Source of the DNA: Halobellus limi
GTDB lineage: Archaea > Halobacteriota > Halobacteria > Halobacteriales > Haloferacaceae
Reading direction: 5' to 3'
Length of the DNA stretch: 64,000 nucleotides
Assembly (NCBI RefSeq): GCF_004799685.1
Contig: NZ_CP031314.1
Location: forward strand, 121,669-185,668
The notes beneath the pieces were generated by a model. The model was not told where the DNA came from. It did no database searches and saw only the letters and a program-made list of their open reading frames with translations. The position numbers and the translations under genes are program-made. Positions 16,999-24,800 of the stretch are shown piece by piece (positions within the stretch are counted from its first letter, which is position 1; every line of letters begins with the position of its first letter).

Positions 16999-17499
16999 AT
17001 GCATATGGTCATCTACGCGCTGGTGGAAGCACCGACACAGCACGACGCCCTGGTCGAGGGGAAAGCAGTCTTCGACCGTCTCGTCGGCGCGAATCCCCAC
17101 GGCTGCGCCGTGTTTGATTACTACGTCACGTTCGATGAAGACGACACGACGGTCGCCGGGAAGGCCCGCTGGGGTGACCTGCCGACGGCGGCCCCCATCA
17201 ACTCAGAGGAGGGCGGTGAACTGCTCGACCGGGCTTGGAAGGCCACGAAAGAGGAGTTTCAGCGGAATCTCGACCGCGTGAAGGAGGCGCTCGACGAGCT
17301 CAGCGACGAGGCGATCATGCGCGACGAGGACCTCGCCCGCCACGCGTTCCACCAGGTCGGCGCGTACGAAGGGCCCTCAATCCCGATGTACGACCAGCAC
17401 GCCCAGGGGATTCGGCATCGAGGCCAGCTCGACCGAGTCCTCGAGGAAGACGAGGACAGCCAGACGCTCTGGATCGTCCCCGCAGACGTTCATTTCTGA
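16999..17499 (+). CDS. Unknown plasmid protein of 166 residues
   Basis: The N-terminal part looks like an alpha/beta module (MHMVIYALVEAPTQHDALVE, then FDYYVTFDEDDTTVAGKARW). A long helix follows (KEEFQRNLDRVKEALDELSD), and the C-terminus ends in a strand (TLWIVPADVHF). No family is recognised. The start at 16999 is supported by a GAGGTGA ribosome site 5 nt upstream. It sits behind leader H4 and is followed after 6 bp by the next gene. Confidence 0.7.
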   Translation: MHMVIYALVEAPTQHDALVEGKAVFDRLVGANPHGCAVFDYYVTFDEDDTTVAGKARWGDLPTAAPINSEEGGELLDRAWKATKEEFQRNLDRVKEALDELSDEAIMRDEDLARHAFHQVGAYEGPSIPMYDQHAQGIRHRGQLDRVLEEDEDSQTLWIVPADVHF

Positions 17500-17505
17500 C
17501 CAACG

Positions 17506-17871
17506 ATGCCACGAATCACCAACTGGTCACGAGAGAGTCGCTCACCAACACTCGCGTATCGAAACACCGAGACTGGAGCGCGAGCTGTTCTACACCGGGC
17601 GCCGGATTCATACCGGTACAAGTGGCGCGGAGCGATCCTCGTCGACGGCTACCCGATCTGGTCGCGAGGCTTCGAGACGAAGGAGGCGACAACGTTCCGG
17701 GATGCGCTTCGGGAGCGGCCAGCGCCCGAACTGAACTGTCCGGAGTGTCCAAACGACGACGTCCTCGTCGGTGAGAAGACAGCTGATGGAGCGACGGTAC
17801 AGCGCTGGTACGACTGTCCGGACTGTGGGTACGAAGCCCCCTCGCGCATCGTCTACGGCCCTGAACGCTGA
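17506..17871 (+). CDS. Small zinc-ribbon protein
   Basis: This 121-residue protein has a basic N-terminal half (YRYKWRGAILVDGYPIWSRG) and a C-terminal zinc ribbon with CPECPNDD and CPDCGYEAPSR. The ribbon resembles those of TFIIS- or RPB9-like proteins in spacing only. The gene starts 6 bp after the previous stop and is probably co-transcribed with it. It may bind nucleic acid; the family is not recognised. Confidence 0.68.
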   Translation: MPRITNWSRESRSPTLAYRNTETGARAVLHRAPDSYRYKWRGAILVDGYPIWSRGFETKEATTFRDALRERPAPELNCPECPNDDVLVGEKTADGATVQRWYDCPDCGYEAPSRIVYGPER

Positions 17872-17890
17872 GGACGTACACACGCAGGGT

Positions 17891-17934
17891 GTTTTTCGGC
17901 CGGGGCGGAGAGAGTGACCCGGTCGAACCGGGTC
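17891..17934 (+). promoter_or_regulatory. T-tract/hairpin leader element H5 (variant loop)
   Basis: GTTTTTCGG is followed by a GC stretch and a perfect stem GACCCGGT (17916-17923)/ACCGGGTC (17927-17934) with loop CGA. It ends 9 nt before the ATG at 17944. The architecture matches the other leaders, but the loop lacks the RRNGGGT core. Confidence 0.4.
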
Positions 17935-17943
17935 GGTCCAACA

Positions 17944-18339
17944 ATGAGTCTCGAAGTACTCGACCGACACAGCGAGGCACTGTTCGAGTTCCTCTGGTGT
18001 CCCGTCTGCGGGCAGGAAGTGTTCACCCACATTCCCTTCGAGGGAGTGTTCTGCAAGAACTGTAACACGCAGGTCGTCCTCCAAGAGTCTCGAGAAGACC
18101 GTGGCTACGAGGAGGCTGTGCTCGCGTGCTTCGACACCGACTCAACGTGGAACCTTCACGTCGACGAGAAGCTCCGCCGCGACCTGCCTGACGGCTCGGC
18201 ACGGGCAAAAATCCTCGGTGCACCGGGTGCCTATGAGATCGACTGGTGGAGTCCAGCACCTGGGGAGGATTGGGAGCCGGTCGAGCGTGGTGAATTCGAC
18301 GACGTGGAGGAACCAGACGAGGTGTCACATCTCGCGTAG
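17944..18339 (+). CDS. Small zinc-ribbon protein
   Basis: This 131-residue acidic protein has an N-terminal zinc ribbon (WCPVCGQEVF, then FCKNCNTQVVLQE) followed by a mixed alpha/beta region (AVLACFDTDSTWNLHVDEKL). The zinc ribbon resembles that of many haloarchaeal small proteins; no named function is recognised. It lies directly behind leader H5. Confidence 0.68.
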   Translation: MSLEVLDRHSEALFEFLWCPVCGQEVFTHIPFEGVFCKNCNTQVVLQESREDRGYEEAVLACFDTDSTWNLHVDEKLRRDLPDGSARAKILGAPGAYEIDWWSPAPGEDWEPVERGEFDDVEEPDEVSHLA

Positions 18340-18369
18340 CGGATTGCAATCCCGCTACGACTGTGTGGT

Positions 18370-18401
18370 GTTGTTTCAGCGCCGGCGATGGGTGCCGGCG
18401 C
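18370..18401 (+). promoter_or_regulatory. T-tract/hairpin leader element H6
   Basis: TTGTTTCA leads into GCGCCGGC (18379-18386), loop GATGGGT and GCCGGCGC (18394-18401): the same 8-bp stem and loop as at 16920-16942. A second GCGCCGGCG follows before the ATG at 18422 and could form an alternative pairing. Confidence 0.7.
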
Positions 18402-18421
18402 ACACGCGCCGGCGAGTACCG

Positions 18422-19006
18422 ATGTCGACACGGAGCCAACTCCGATTCGTCCAACGAGTCGAACAGACCGGTGAGACAGATGGCAGCGCCGACCGCGTCG
18501 CGCAGGTGTACCGGCATTCGGACGGGTATCCCGGGAGCGTCCTCCGGGATCTCGCACAACTGAAAGAGCTTCTCGATGCGACCCGCGCAGAGCGGGGACC
18601 GGGCTACACGGCGGCGACCTTCGTGTTCCTCGACAAGCTCTCGACGGTCGACCTCTACCTGGATGGCGACCCAGAGCGAACGATCGACGCGGCTCAGCCA
18701 GCGGATCTCCTCGAGCCGTCCAATATGGAGCACCTGGACCAGCCGCTGTTCCTGCTGGGCCACGGCGTCGAGAATCCGGCCGACGGCATCCACGGCGACG
18801 AGGAGTACCTCTACGTCGTCGAACTCCCGACGGAGAACCCGTTCGACGAGCCGACCGAGTGGACAGTCAAAGTGAGCGGTCACTCCGCGTTCCCCCGCTG
18901 GGACGGCCCGACCGACGAGGCCTTCGAGCAGGCGAGCTGGCAGTTCCACGGGTCGCTCGAGGACGCGCTCGCAGAACTGGTCCGGGACGAAGCAGTCGTC
19001 AAGTAA
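18422..19006 (+). CDS. Unknown plasmid protein of 194 residues
   Basis: An acidic alpha/beta protein with a helical start (QVYRHSDGYPGSVLRDLAQL), then YTAATFVFLDKLSTVDLYLD, LFLLGHGVENP and a strand EEYLYVVELPT. No family is recognised. The ATG at 18422 is the first start after leader H6 and gives a sensible N-terminus. It ends 45 bp before the leaderless regulator gene. Confidence 0.68.
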   Translation: MSTRSQLRFVQRVEQTGETDGSADRVAQVYRHSDGYPGSVLRDLAQLKELLDATRAERGPGYTAATFVFLDKLSTVDLYLDGDPERTIDAAQPADLLEPSNMEHLDQPLFLLGHGVENPADGIHGDEEYLYVVELPTENPFDEPTEWTVKVSGHSAFPRWDGPTDEAFEQASWQFHGSLEDALAELVRDEAVVK

Positions 19007-19020
19007 AATCCCAAATCGTA

Positions 19021-19028
19021 TTTATATA
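19021..19028 (+). promoter_or_regulatory. TATA box of the wHTH gene
   Basis: TTTATATA centred about 26 nt before the ATG at 19051 is placed exactly as in leaderless archaeal promoters. Confidence 0.65.
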
Positions 19029-19050
19029 GTTAGGGTTTAGAAAGACCCAG

Positions 19051-20001
19051 ATGATTTCGAAGGCCGGACTCGCCGTGCTTGACGCGCTGAGTACCGGCCG
19101 TGAAGCAACACCGGCGGAACTCGCGGCCGAAACCGGATATTCACGAGAACATCTGTACGACGTACTCAACGAATTGCTCGCAGCGGGATTGCTCACAGAA
19201 ACCCGTGGGTCCAGCAATCAGCGTCGTGTCCGCATCGCGGAACATCCAGTTACCGAAGCGTATCGAACGCTGCAGTCGGAGTTCAGCCACGTAGACTGGA
19301 CGGAACTGCTCTCCCCAGCCACACTCCGCGTGTGTTGGTATCTCGATAGACCACGACACATCGCTGGTATCGCAGACCGGCTCGGAATCACTCGACAAGG
19401 TGTCCACAGCGCGTTATCACCGCTCAAGCACCGAGCACTACTCTCCAGATCTGATTCGAAGTACGCCCTTCATGACGAAGTCTCGCCGCTGTTGGCGTTC
19501 GCCCGGGCTACTGTAGAGCACGAACATCGAGCCCGAGTCCGGGAAATCGCTCCCAGTGCCACGATCGCGTGGTGCGATCCGAAGCGAGCACTCGTTCGCC
19601 TGCAGACCGACGAGGATACGGACGCACTCCAAGCAGCTCCGGACTGGGAGATGACCGGACTGGGTCGGTTTACAGCGTATGGTCTACAGTTTTTCCTCGC
19701 CGGCGAGCCTCCGTTCTGGTATGCTCCGGACGAAGACCTAACGCCTGCTGAAGTCGTATGCCATACGCTCCTTCTGGATAGCGGATCTAGGCGGGTCAGC
19801 TATTCGATGCTGCTGATCGAGGCGGAGGATATCGATCAGGAGACACTCGTCGAGACCGCACAGTGGTACGACCTGGAACCCACTGTGAAAGCGTTGTATC
19901 GGCCACTTCAGGGCGACTTCGACAGAACAGATGATCTGCCAGTCATCCTCCCAAAAAAGAACGAATATATGGCACTCAAAGACCAGTACGGAGTCGCGTA
20001 A
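19051..20001 (+). CDS. Winged-helix transcription regulator with two HTH units
   Basis: This 316-residue protein has two winged helices. The first is at 1-70 (LAVLDALSTGREATPAEL, then YSREHLYDVLNELLAAGLL). The second is at about 90-140 (CWYLDRPRHIAGIADRLGI, then QGVHSALSPLKHRALL). A C-terminal alpha/beta domain of unknown role with ELTPAEVV-like and LLLDSGSRR segments follows. It resembles haloarchaeal MarR/TrmB-like regulators. A strong TATA box at leaderless distance precedes it, so it has its own promoter. It is one candidate for the factor binding the dispersed inverted repeats, without direct evidence. Confidence 0.75.
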   Translation: MISKAGLAVLDALSTGREATPAELAAETGYSREHLYDVLNELLAAGLLTETRGSSNQRRVRIAEHPVTEAYRTLQSEFSHVDWTELLSPATLRVCWYLDRPRHIAGIADRLGITRQGVHSALSPLKHRALLSRSDSKYALHDEVSPLLAFARATVEHEHRARVREIAPSATIAWCDPKRALVRLQTDEDTDALQAAPDWEMTGLGRFTAYGLQFFLAGEPPFWYAPDEDLTPAEVVCHTLLLDSGSRRVSYSMLLIEAEDIDQETLVETAQWYDLEPTVKALYRPLQGDFDRTDDLPVILPKKNEYMALKDQYGVA

Positions 20002-20037
20002 CACCAACCACGCAGTCTGGCGGAAAATTGCGATGGG

Positions 20038-21402
20038 TTAGATGATGCCGCCGATCACGAGTAGTCCGACGACGAGCAGCAGCGTCGCAACCACGCTCCC
20101 TCCAGCAAGCAGCTTGTTCTCCATCGCCTTCTCGTGGAGGGGCATCTCGGCGTACTCCTTGCGGAACGCGTCGAGGTTCTCCTCGTCGTAGAAGTACTTC
20201 CTCTTCAGCGCGAACCGTTCGGTCACCGCACAGCCGGTACAGACCGGCTCCCCTTCGAGCCGTTCGGTCTTGATGTGGGTGTCGCAGGCGATCGCCCCGC
20301 AGTTCGGACAGTAGGTGTACGTCTCGTCGACGCCGCTCGTTTCGCAGTGGACGCAGCGATGAATCCCGTCCTCCAGAGTGACCCGTGAGGGGCCAGCAGC
20401 ATAGTATTCGTACGGATACGAGTACTCCAGTATCTCTGTCGTCTGCCGAACCTCAGGTAGATACACCGGCTCAATCGATTGCACTGAGATGTCCGAGAGA
20501 TTCGGCTCACAGGTCTTGTTGTACGTGACGTTATTGTCGCCGGTGTAGGTCACCGTCGTCGTGTGGTAATCCTGGAGGCGGTCAACAGCCCACTCCTTGT
20601 ACTCCGTTTGGGTCTGGCCGAACCGTCGTTCGTCGACGTCGTCGAATACCTCGGTAAACTGCCCGGTATCGAGGGGGACCGTCGCGTGGAAGTTCTCGGT
20701 GACCAGCGTCGCGACTTCGTCGTCGGCCACCTTCGGATGGCCGCGCTCAGCGTGGACAACGAACTGTGTGCGGTCGTTGATCCGGTGGATGACACCGACT
20801 GAGGTCTCGAAGACAGAGTTCGTGTCGGCGGTGATCGCAACCACTGGTCGGAACGTCACTTGCGAGTGCGGCACCGGCAGATCCGCGGCCTCGATGTTCT
20901 CAATGTCGCGGAACGCCTCCTGGACAGGTGCGTCGACATCCGCCGCCGGATCGTACGGTCGGAGCGTCTCGTCACAGAGGATCTCGATGCGCCCGTTGTA
21001 GAGATCGAGACCGATTTCGTCGGCGATCTCCCGAAGGTCCTCGCCGTCGATCAGCTCGATGGGATAGGGATCGTCGTTCCGCTGGAGCCGGTCAGCGTAC
21101 TCCTCGGCAGGGTTCGTAAATCGACCTGTGGTGGCGACCATCCCTCGCTTCGGGCCGTCGAAGTCGAACGTCGCGATGGCCGAGTGCAGCTTCTGGACGA
21201 CCGGCCGGCCGACCGTCCCGGTGTGCTTGCACTCGACGATGATCGCCCGTCGCGTGCCGTCGACGATCTCCTCCATGATGACGTCGCGCCCCTCGTCGGC
21301 CGTCCGCTCGGCCTGGCGGACGTTTTCGTAGCCGAGGTTCCGGAAGACGTCCTCCATCAAGTCCTCGAACTCGAATCCCGAGAGGTCGTCCAGTACAGCC
21401 AT
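20038..21402 (-). CDS. Mrr-type restriction endonuclease with zinc ribbon and C-terminal membrane helix
   Basis: The N-terminal Mrr_cat fold (1-130) shows the PD-(D/E)xK pattern as DEGRD (Asp40) and VECKH (Glu57, Lys59). The large middle domain is unrecognised. Near 365-400 a double zinc ribbon follows (CVHCETSG, CPNCGAIAC, CTGC). The C-terminus is a single membrane helix (VVATLLLVVGLLVIGGII). Mrr-family enzymes are type IV-like nucleases acting on modified DNA; a membrane anchor is unusual and suggests action at DNA entry. The ATG at 21402 gives the canonical start MAVLDDLSGFEFEDLMEDVF. It converges with the wHTH gene. Confidence 0.85.
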   Translation of the reverse strand: MAVLDDLSGFEFEDLMEDVFRNLGYENVRQAERTADEGRDVIMEEIVDGTRRAIIVECKHTGTVGRPVVQKLHSAIATFDFDGPKRGMVATTGRFTNPAEEYADRLQRNDDPYPIELIDGEDLREIADEIGLDLYNGRIEILCDETLRPYDPAADVDAPVQEAFRDIENIEAADLPVPHSQVTFRPVVAITADTNSVFETSVGVIHRINDRTQFVVHAERGHPKVADDEVATLVTENFHATVPLDTGQFTEVFDDVDERRFGQTQTEYKEWAVDRLQDYHTTTVTYTGDNNVTYNKTCEPNLSDISVQSIEPVYLPEVRQTTEILEYSYPYEYYAAGPSRVTLEDGIHRCVHCETSGVDETYTYCPNCGAIACDTHIKTERLEGEPVCTGCAVTERFALKRKYFYDEENLDAFRKEYAEMPLHEKAMENKLLAGGSVVATLLLVVGLLVIGGII

Positions 21403-21484
21403 CCGAATGTAATTGGACAGTATCTTGCTATGACTATATACGTTGCCGACGGTGGCGACGAAGTCGCGACGACGTGAGCGCTGG

Positions 21485-21517
21485 TGTTGTTGTTCGTCCC
21501 GCAAGGGGTGCGGGACG
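21485..21517 (+). promoter_or_regulatory. T-tract/hairpin leader element H7
   Basis: TGTTGTTGTT leads into CGTCCCGC (21495-21502), loop AAGGGGT and GCGGGACG (21510-21517): a perfect 8-bp stem of different sequence but the same loop type. It precedes the ATG at 21540 and heads a six-gene run. Confidence 0.7.
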
Positions 21518-21539
21518 ACACATTCGTCCCGGATTACCG

Positions 21540-21986
21540 ATGAGTTCTGAGAGCAACAGCGAGAGCGCCCCCGACAACTGGTGGTTGCAACGCCGAACAG
21601 ATGACGACCATTTCGTGTTCGCCTACGAGTTCTCGAAATCCGTCCTTTGCCACGTCCAGCAACCCTCGGACTGGCTGGTCCGGATCGATCGAGCCGATGG
21701 GACGATCCTCTTCAGTCAGCACGACCTCCGGTCGCGAGCAGCGGCGTTCGACCTCGCCAAGAGCGTCATGGAGCTCTGTACGATGCTCCATCGGGAGGTC
21801 GTCACGGAGCGAAGTCAAGCGCGAAAACCGATGTACGTCGGGCCCCGACCAACCGAGGCCGCGAGTGGGAGCAATCAGGGAGCCGGACCTGGTCCAGATA
21901 CCGCCCGTCGGCCGTCGGATTCCTTCCCCCGCCAGCCCCCAGAACGACCACGAGGTATGGGTCACTGGGAGGGTGGGTTCCGATGA
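21540..21986 (+). CDS. Small plasmid protein, unknown function
   Basis: This 148-residue protein has a beta-rich N-terminal half (WWLQRRTDDDHFVFAYEFS, WLVRIDRADGTILFSQ) and a helix (FDLAKSVMELCTMLHRE). The C-terminal third is a low-complexity Gly/Pro/Arg tail. The stop overlaps the ATG of the next gene (ATGA). No family is recognised. It is the first gene of an overlapping cluster reaching to 24634. Confidence 0.68.
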   Translation: MSSESNSESAPDNWWLQRRTDDDHFVFAYEFSKSVLCHVQQPSDWLVRIDRADGTILFSQHDLRSRAAAFDLAKSVMELCTMLHREVVTERSQARKPMYVGPRPTEAASGSNQGAGPGPDTARRPSDSFPRQPPERPRGMGHWEGGFR

Positions 21987-22537
21987 CCGGCGGCCGAGCG
22001 TACCGCGGTGAACGCTGTATGGGTGGACAGCTGGTGTACACGCCCGATGGCGACGTACTGGACAAGCACCTCCACGTCTTGCGCCGCGCTCCTGGTGGAT
22101 TCGACTGGGGACCGGAGGCCGACGAGGCCTGCATCGATCAACTCGCGATCGCGCTGCTGGCCGATTCAGCGACGAAGAAGATCGCACTCGACCACTACAA
22201 GGAGTTCGCGCAGTACCTGCGTGAAGAGCTCGAGGGTGACGAGTGGCGGCTCCCGACCAGCGACATTTCGGCCGATACCTGGTCGCGAGACATCGACGTG
22301 GCTGATGAGACGCCCTCACCGGAGGACGTCGACATCACGGCAGTCGATTTCGACGAGATGACCTTCGCGGTCGAGCGAGCGCTCTGCGAGCAGCACGACA
22401 TTAGCATCCACCAGAGCGTCGACGACCGCCGCGAGGAACTGGAAGACGCCCGCCAGGCAGTCCAATCAGAAACTACCGACTCGGAGGAGTCACAGACCGA
22501 CACCGGCGGGTTCGAGTTCCCCGCAGCTAGCCAGTAG
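21983..22537 (+). CDS. DUF6166-like protein (paralogue 1)
   Basis: This 184-residue protein has the pattern YRGERCMGGQLVYTP, then HVLRRAPGGFDWGPEADEAC, then IDQLAIALLADS and a helix with YKEFAQYLREELEGDEW. I associate this with DUF6166, in which hSPtGFeWGYgGSGPAQLA is the signature. Here the signature is eroded (APGGFDWGPEADEA). The next-but-hairpin gene at 22616 is a better-conserved paralogue. Function unknown. It is coupled to the previous gene by an ATGA overlap. Confidence 0.72.
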   Translation: MTGGRAYRGERCMGGQLVYTPDGDVLDKHLHVLRRAPGGFDWGPEADEACIDQLAIALLADSATKKIALDHYKEFAQYLREELEGDEWRLPTSDISADTWSRDIDVADETPSPEDVDITAVDFDEMTFAVERALCEQHDISIHQSVDDRREELEDARQAVQSETTDSEESQTDTGGFEFPAASQ

Positions 22538-22560
22538 GGACGGTGAGGGCGTTTCCGGCT

Positions 22561-22594
22561 CTGTTTGTAGAACCCCCGAGAGGGGTGCGGGGGT
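22561..22594 (+). promoter_or_regulatory. T-tract/hairpin leader element H8
   Basis: CTGTTTGTAGA leads into ACCCCCG (22572-22578), loop AGAGGGGTG and CGGGGGT (22588-22594). It is a perfect 7-bp stem of unrelated sequence with the family loop, 21 nt before the ATG at 22616. Confidence 0.7.
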
Positions 22595-22615
22595 CACCAC
22601 TCCCGCAACGTACCG

Positions 22616-23302
22616 ATGAACGGGAACGCCCGACGCACCACGTCGAACGTAGTCCAGACAGAAGCGCTCGCTAACCGTCGCGACGACTCCGTCGAATACG
22701 TCGGCTTTCGCATCGACGGCCAGGCCGTCGTTCTGAATCTCTCCGAACACCAGCGTCTCACTCCCGATCGAAGTCTCGATCTGGTCAACCACAGCCCGAC
22801 AGGCTTCGAGTGGGGATACGCTGGAAGCGGGCCCGCACAGCTCGCCTGTGGGCTCCTCCTCGACTACTACAACGACGCCCAGATCGCGAGAGAACACTAC
22901 ATTGGGTTCCGGAATTGCGTGATCAGCCAGCTCGAGTGTGACGGCCCGGCGGCGTGCTGGCACCTCACCGGCGAAGAAATCGACGCGGCGATGGCGACGA
23001 TCGCCGACGACGTCGTCGCCCTTCCCGACGGCGGGGGGCCGTCACCGACACTCCCCGAGAACTGGCGAACGGTCACTCGCCCTGACCGGCGAGTCTTCCA
23101 GCGGGCTGATCGCGACCACTACATCGTGCTTGGGGAGGGAACCGACGGCTGGCTGGCCGTCCTCTGTAATCAGGGCGATCGCGCCTATCCGGCACCCCTG
23201 GCGAGCCGGACGGTTTCGGACGATGCCGATGTCGAGCAGGCCATCCGGGCCCTGGTCGACGAGAGCAACAACCTCATCGAGCCACCGGAGGGGGAGTGCT
23301 GA
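22616..23302 (+). CDS. DUF6166-like protein (paralogue 2) with C-terminal extension
   Basis: This 228-residue protein has VEYVGFRIDGQAVVLNLSEH, then the canonical NHSPTGFEWGYAGSGPAQLA signature, then a helix REHYIGFRNCVISQLECDG. It clearly matches the DUF6166 pattern. About 90 C-terminal residues form a beta-rich extra domain (DHYIVLGEGTDGWLAVLCNQ). Its stop is fused to the next start as TGATG. Leader H8 separates it from paralogue 1. The role is unknown. Confidence 0.75.
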   Translation: MNGNARRTTSNVVQTEALANRRDDSVEYVGFRIDGQAVVLNLSEHQRLTPDRSLDLVNHSPTGFEWGYAGSGPAQLACGLLLDYYNDAQIAREHYIGFRNCVISQLECDGPAACWHLTGEEIDAAMATIADDVVALPDGGGPSPTLPENWRTVTRPDRRVFQRADRDHYIVLGEGTDGWLAVLCNQGDRAYPAPLASRTVSDDADVEQAIRALVDESNNLIEPPEGEC

Positions 23303-23433
23303 TGGAGACAATTCGGCTGTCACGAGCCACCCACCAGCTGCTCGAACGCGGGGTCGAGGCGCTCGAGAAAATCGGTCGCGAACTGGAGCGGTACAACGAC
23401 TGGCAAGAGCAGACTGACGGCACCGACTCGTGA
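23302..23433 (+). CDS. 43-residue helical protein
   Basis: A tiny gene of METIRLSRATHQLLERGVEA and a charged helical remainder ending TDGTDS. It starts within the previous stop (TGATG), and its own stop overlaps the GTG of the next gene (GTGA). Double translational coupling and haloarchaeal codon use support it as real despite its size. It is one amphipathic helix, perhaps a partner of a neighbour. Confidence 0.6.
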   Translation: METIRLSRATHQLLERGVEALEKIGRELERYNDWQEQTDGTDS

Positions 23434-24095
23434 CTCAGACACGTTCTCCCGGCCAGCGGCGGAGTACCGGGTTCCAGTACACGCGCACTCCCGAGGGGTG
23501 CTCGTGTCCCATTCATCGCGACGGCCAGCCGGTCACGGCGCCGCTCGGCCTGCGGTTCGCAGAGCGCGTCCATATCGAATCGATCCCACGGCACGTCGCC
23601 GGCGCGATCTACGAAGCCCATCATTCCTATATGGACAGTGTCCCGCGGACGAACCTCGTTCATCACGGGCTCTGTTACCAGGACCAGCTACTGGGTGCGA
23701 TTACGTGGCGCTATCCACTGATTCGCTCGCTGGACTACGACGGCACGCGATACGAGGGTGACGAGATCGTCGAGGCAGCACGGATCTGCATCGGCGTCGA
23801 CTTCCCGAATCTCGCCTCCGCCGCCCTCGCCCGGTCGATGGAACGATTCGTGCGTCGGCACGGTCGGCGGCGAGGCGTTCGCCTTCTGCTGACGTTCGTG
23901 CGAGCTGACTTCGACGGCTCGATGATTAAAGCGCTCAGAGACAAGGGCTGGCACTGCGCCGGGAAAACGGAACCCGGACAGGCAGGTAACCGGCCCGACA
24001 AGCAAATCCGAGAGCGGCCGAAGTGGCGGTTCCTCTGTGAAGTTCCTGATGAGTCTGAGCGGGAACAGTCCTCACTCGGACGGTGGGCTCCGTGA
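23430..24095 (+). CDS. GNAT-fold protein resembling phage Mom-type DNA-modification enzymes
   Basis: This 221-residue protein starts at a GTG overlapping the previous stop. It contains HHSYMDSVPRTNLVHHGLC, then QLLGAITWRYPL, then VEAARICIGVDFPNLASAAL, then LLTFVRADFDGSMIKALRDK and GWHCAGKT. The order matches the GNAT-like fold of Mom-type adenine-modifying proteins: YHYSG-like helix, substrate strand, RL..N..S, and SYAD..G..Y.A..W. Mom converts adenine to a carbamoylmethyl form and protects DNA from restriction. The match is by motif order only, with low identity, so an ordinary acetyltransferase is possible. Confidence 0.5.
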   Translation: MTQTRSPGQRRSTGFQYTRTPEGCSCPIHRDGQPVTAPLGLRFAERVHIESIPRHVAGAIYEAHHSYMDSVPRTNLVHHGLCYQDQLLGAITWRYPLIRSLDYDGTRYEGDEIVEAARICIGVDFPNLASAALARSMERFVRRHGRRRGVRLLLTFVRADFDGSMIKALRDKGWHCAGKTEPGQAGNRPDKQIRERPKWRFLCEVPDESEREQSSLGRWAP

Positions 24096-24634
24096 CTACG
24101 AATGCTCGTCTCGATGAGTTTGCAGCAGAGGAAGACTCGGACAACCAGCCGGAGCGCGATCCATCTGTAGTCGAGCGACTGTTGGACCCGATATCACCGG
24201 CCCAGGGGCTGCGACTCATCCCCGGCCAAGGTGACCCGGTGTACCTCCAAAACAGGGGAACTGAACGCTACCTGTTCCGGGATGCCCACGAGCGGTGGTT
24301 CATCCTCCAGCCCTCGGCCAAGGAGTCGGTCGACGACTTCGTTCGCTGGGTGTATCTCCCCGACGGCAAACCCGCCGAGATTGCCCGGACAGCGATCCGT
24401 CAACGGACGGTTCGCGGCTACCGGTACGTTCAGCGAAGCGGAGCTCCCGAGCCGGTTGGGACGACGGTGACAGCGATGTACGTCAGTGAGCCCTGGCCCG
24501 ACGATGTCTACGAGTGTGGATCCTGCGGAGCCGAGTTCGAGTCGCCCCATGCTCACGCCCTTCACTGCTGGGAGGACCATCCCTGGGTTCCGAACCCGGA
24601 GCAGGTTCGGCTACGCCGCTCCAGCACCGAGTAA
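24092..24634 (+). CDS. C2H2 zinc-finger plasmid protein
   Basis: This 180-residue protein starts at a GTG overlapping the previous stop (GTGA). The middle part is alpha/beta with RYLFRDAHERWFILQP and GKPAEIARTAIRQRT. The C-terminus carries a classic single C2H2 finger: YECGSCGAEF, then HALHCWEDH. It is probably DNA- or RNA-binding. It is the last gene of the overlapping cluster that started at 21540. Confidence 0.7.
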   Translation: MTTNARLDEFAAEEDSDNQPERDPSVVERLLDPISPAQGLRLIPGQGDPVYLQNRGTERYLFRDAHERWFILQPSAKESVDDFVRWVYLPDGKPAEIARTAIRQRTVRGYRYVQRSGAPEPVGTTVTAMYVSEPWPDDVYECGSCGAEFESPHAHALHCWEDHPWVPNPEQVRLRRSSTE

Positions 24635-24667
24635 CGACAGTGCGACAGTTTCCCGACGGTGGTTCGA

Positions 24668-24708
24668 TTAACCAACAGACAGCCGCTTCCTAGGTTAGTG
24701 TTGGTTAA
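24668..24708. promoter_or_regulatory. TTAACCAACA inverted-repeat site B
   Basis: TTAACCAACA (24668-24677) and TGTTGGTTAA (24699-24708), both perfect, are separated by 21 nt. Leader H9 follows 4 nt later. Confidence 0.75.
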
Positions 24709-24712
24709 CGTG

Positions 24713-24749
24713 GTGTTGTTGTTGCGCCCGGCAGAGGGGCGCAGGGCGC
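24713..24749 (+). promoter_or_regulatory. T-tract/hairpin leader element H9
   Basis: TGTTGTTGTT leads into GCGCCC (24724-24729) pairing with GGGCGC (24744-24749) around a 14-nt loop holding AGAGGGGC. It follows site B directly. A GAGGTGA ribosome site (24789-24795) then precedes the ATG at 24801. Confidence 0.6.
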
Positions 24750-24800
24750 GAGACGATGCAGGCAGCCGTCGATGAGCGTTCCTGCGTCGAGGTGACTACG

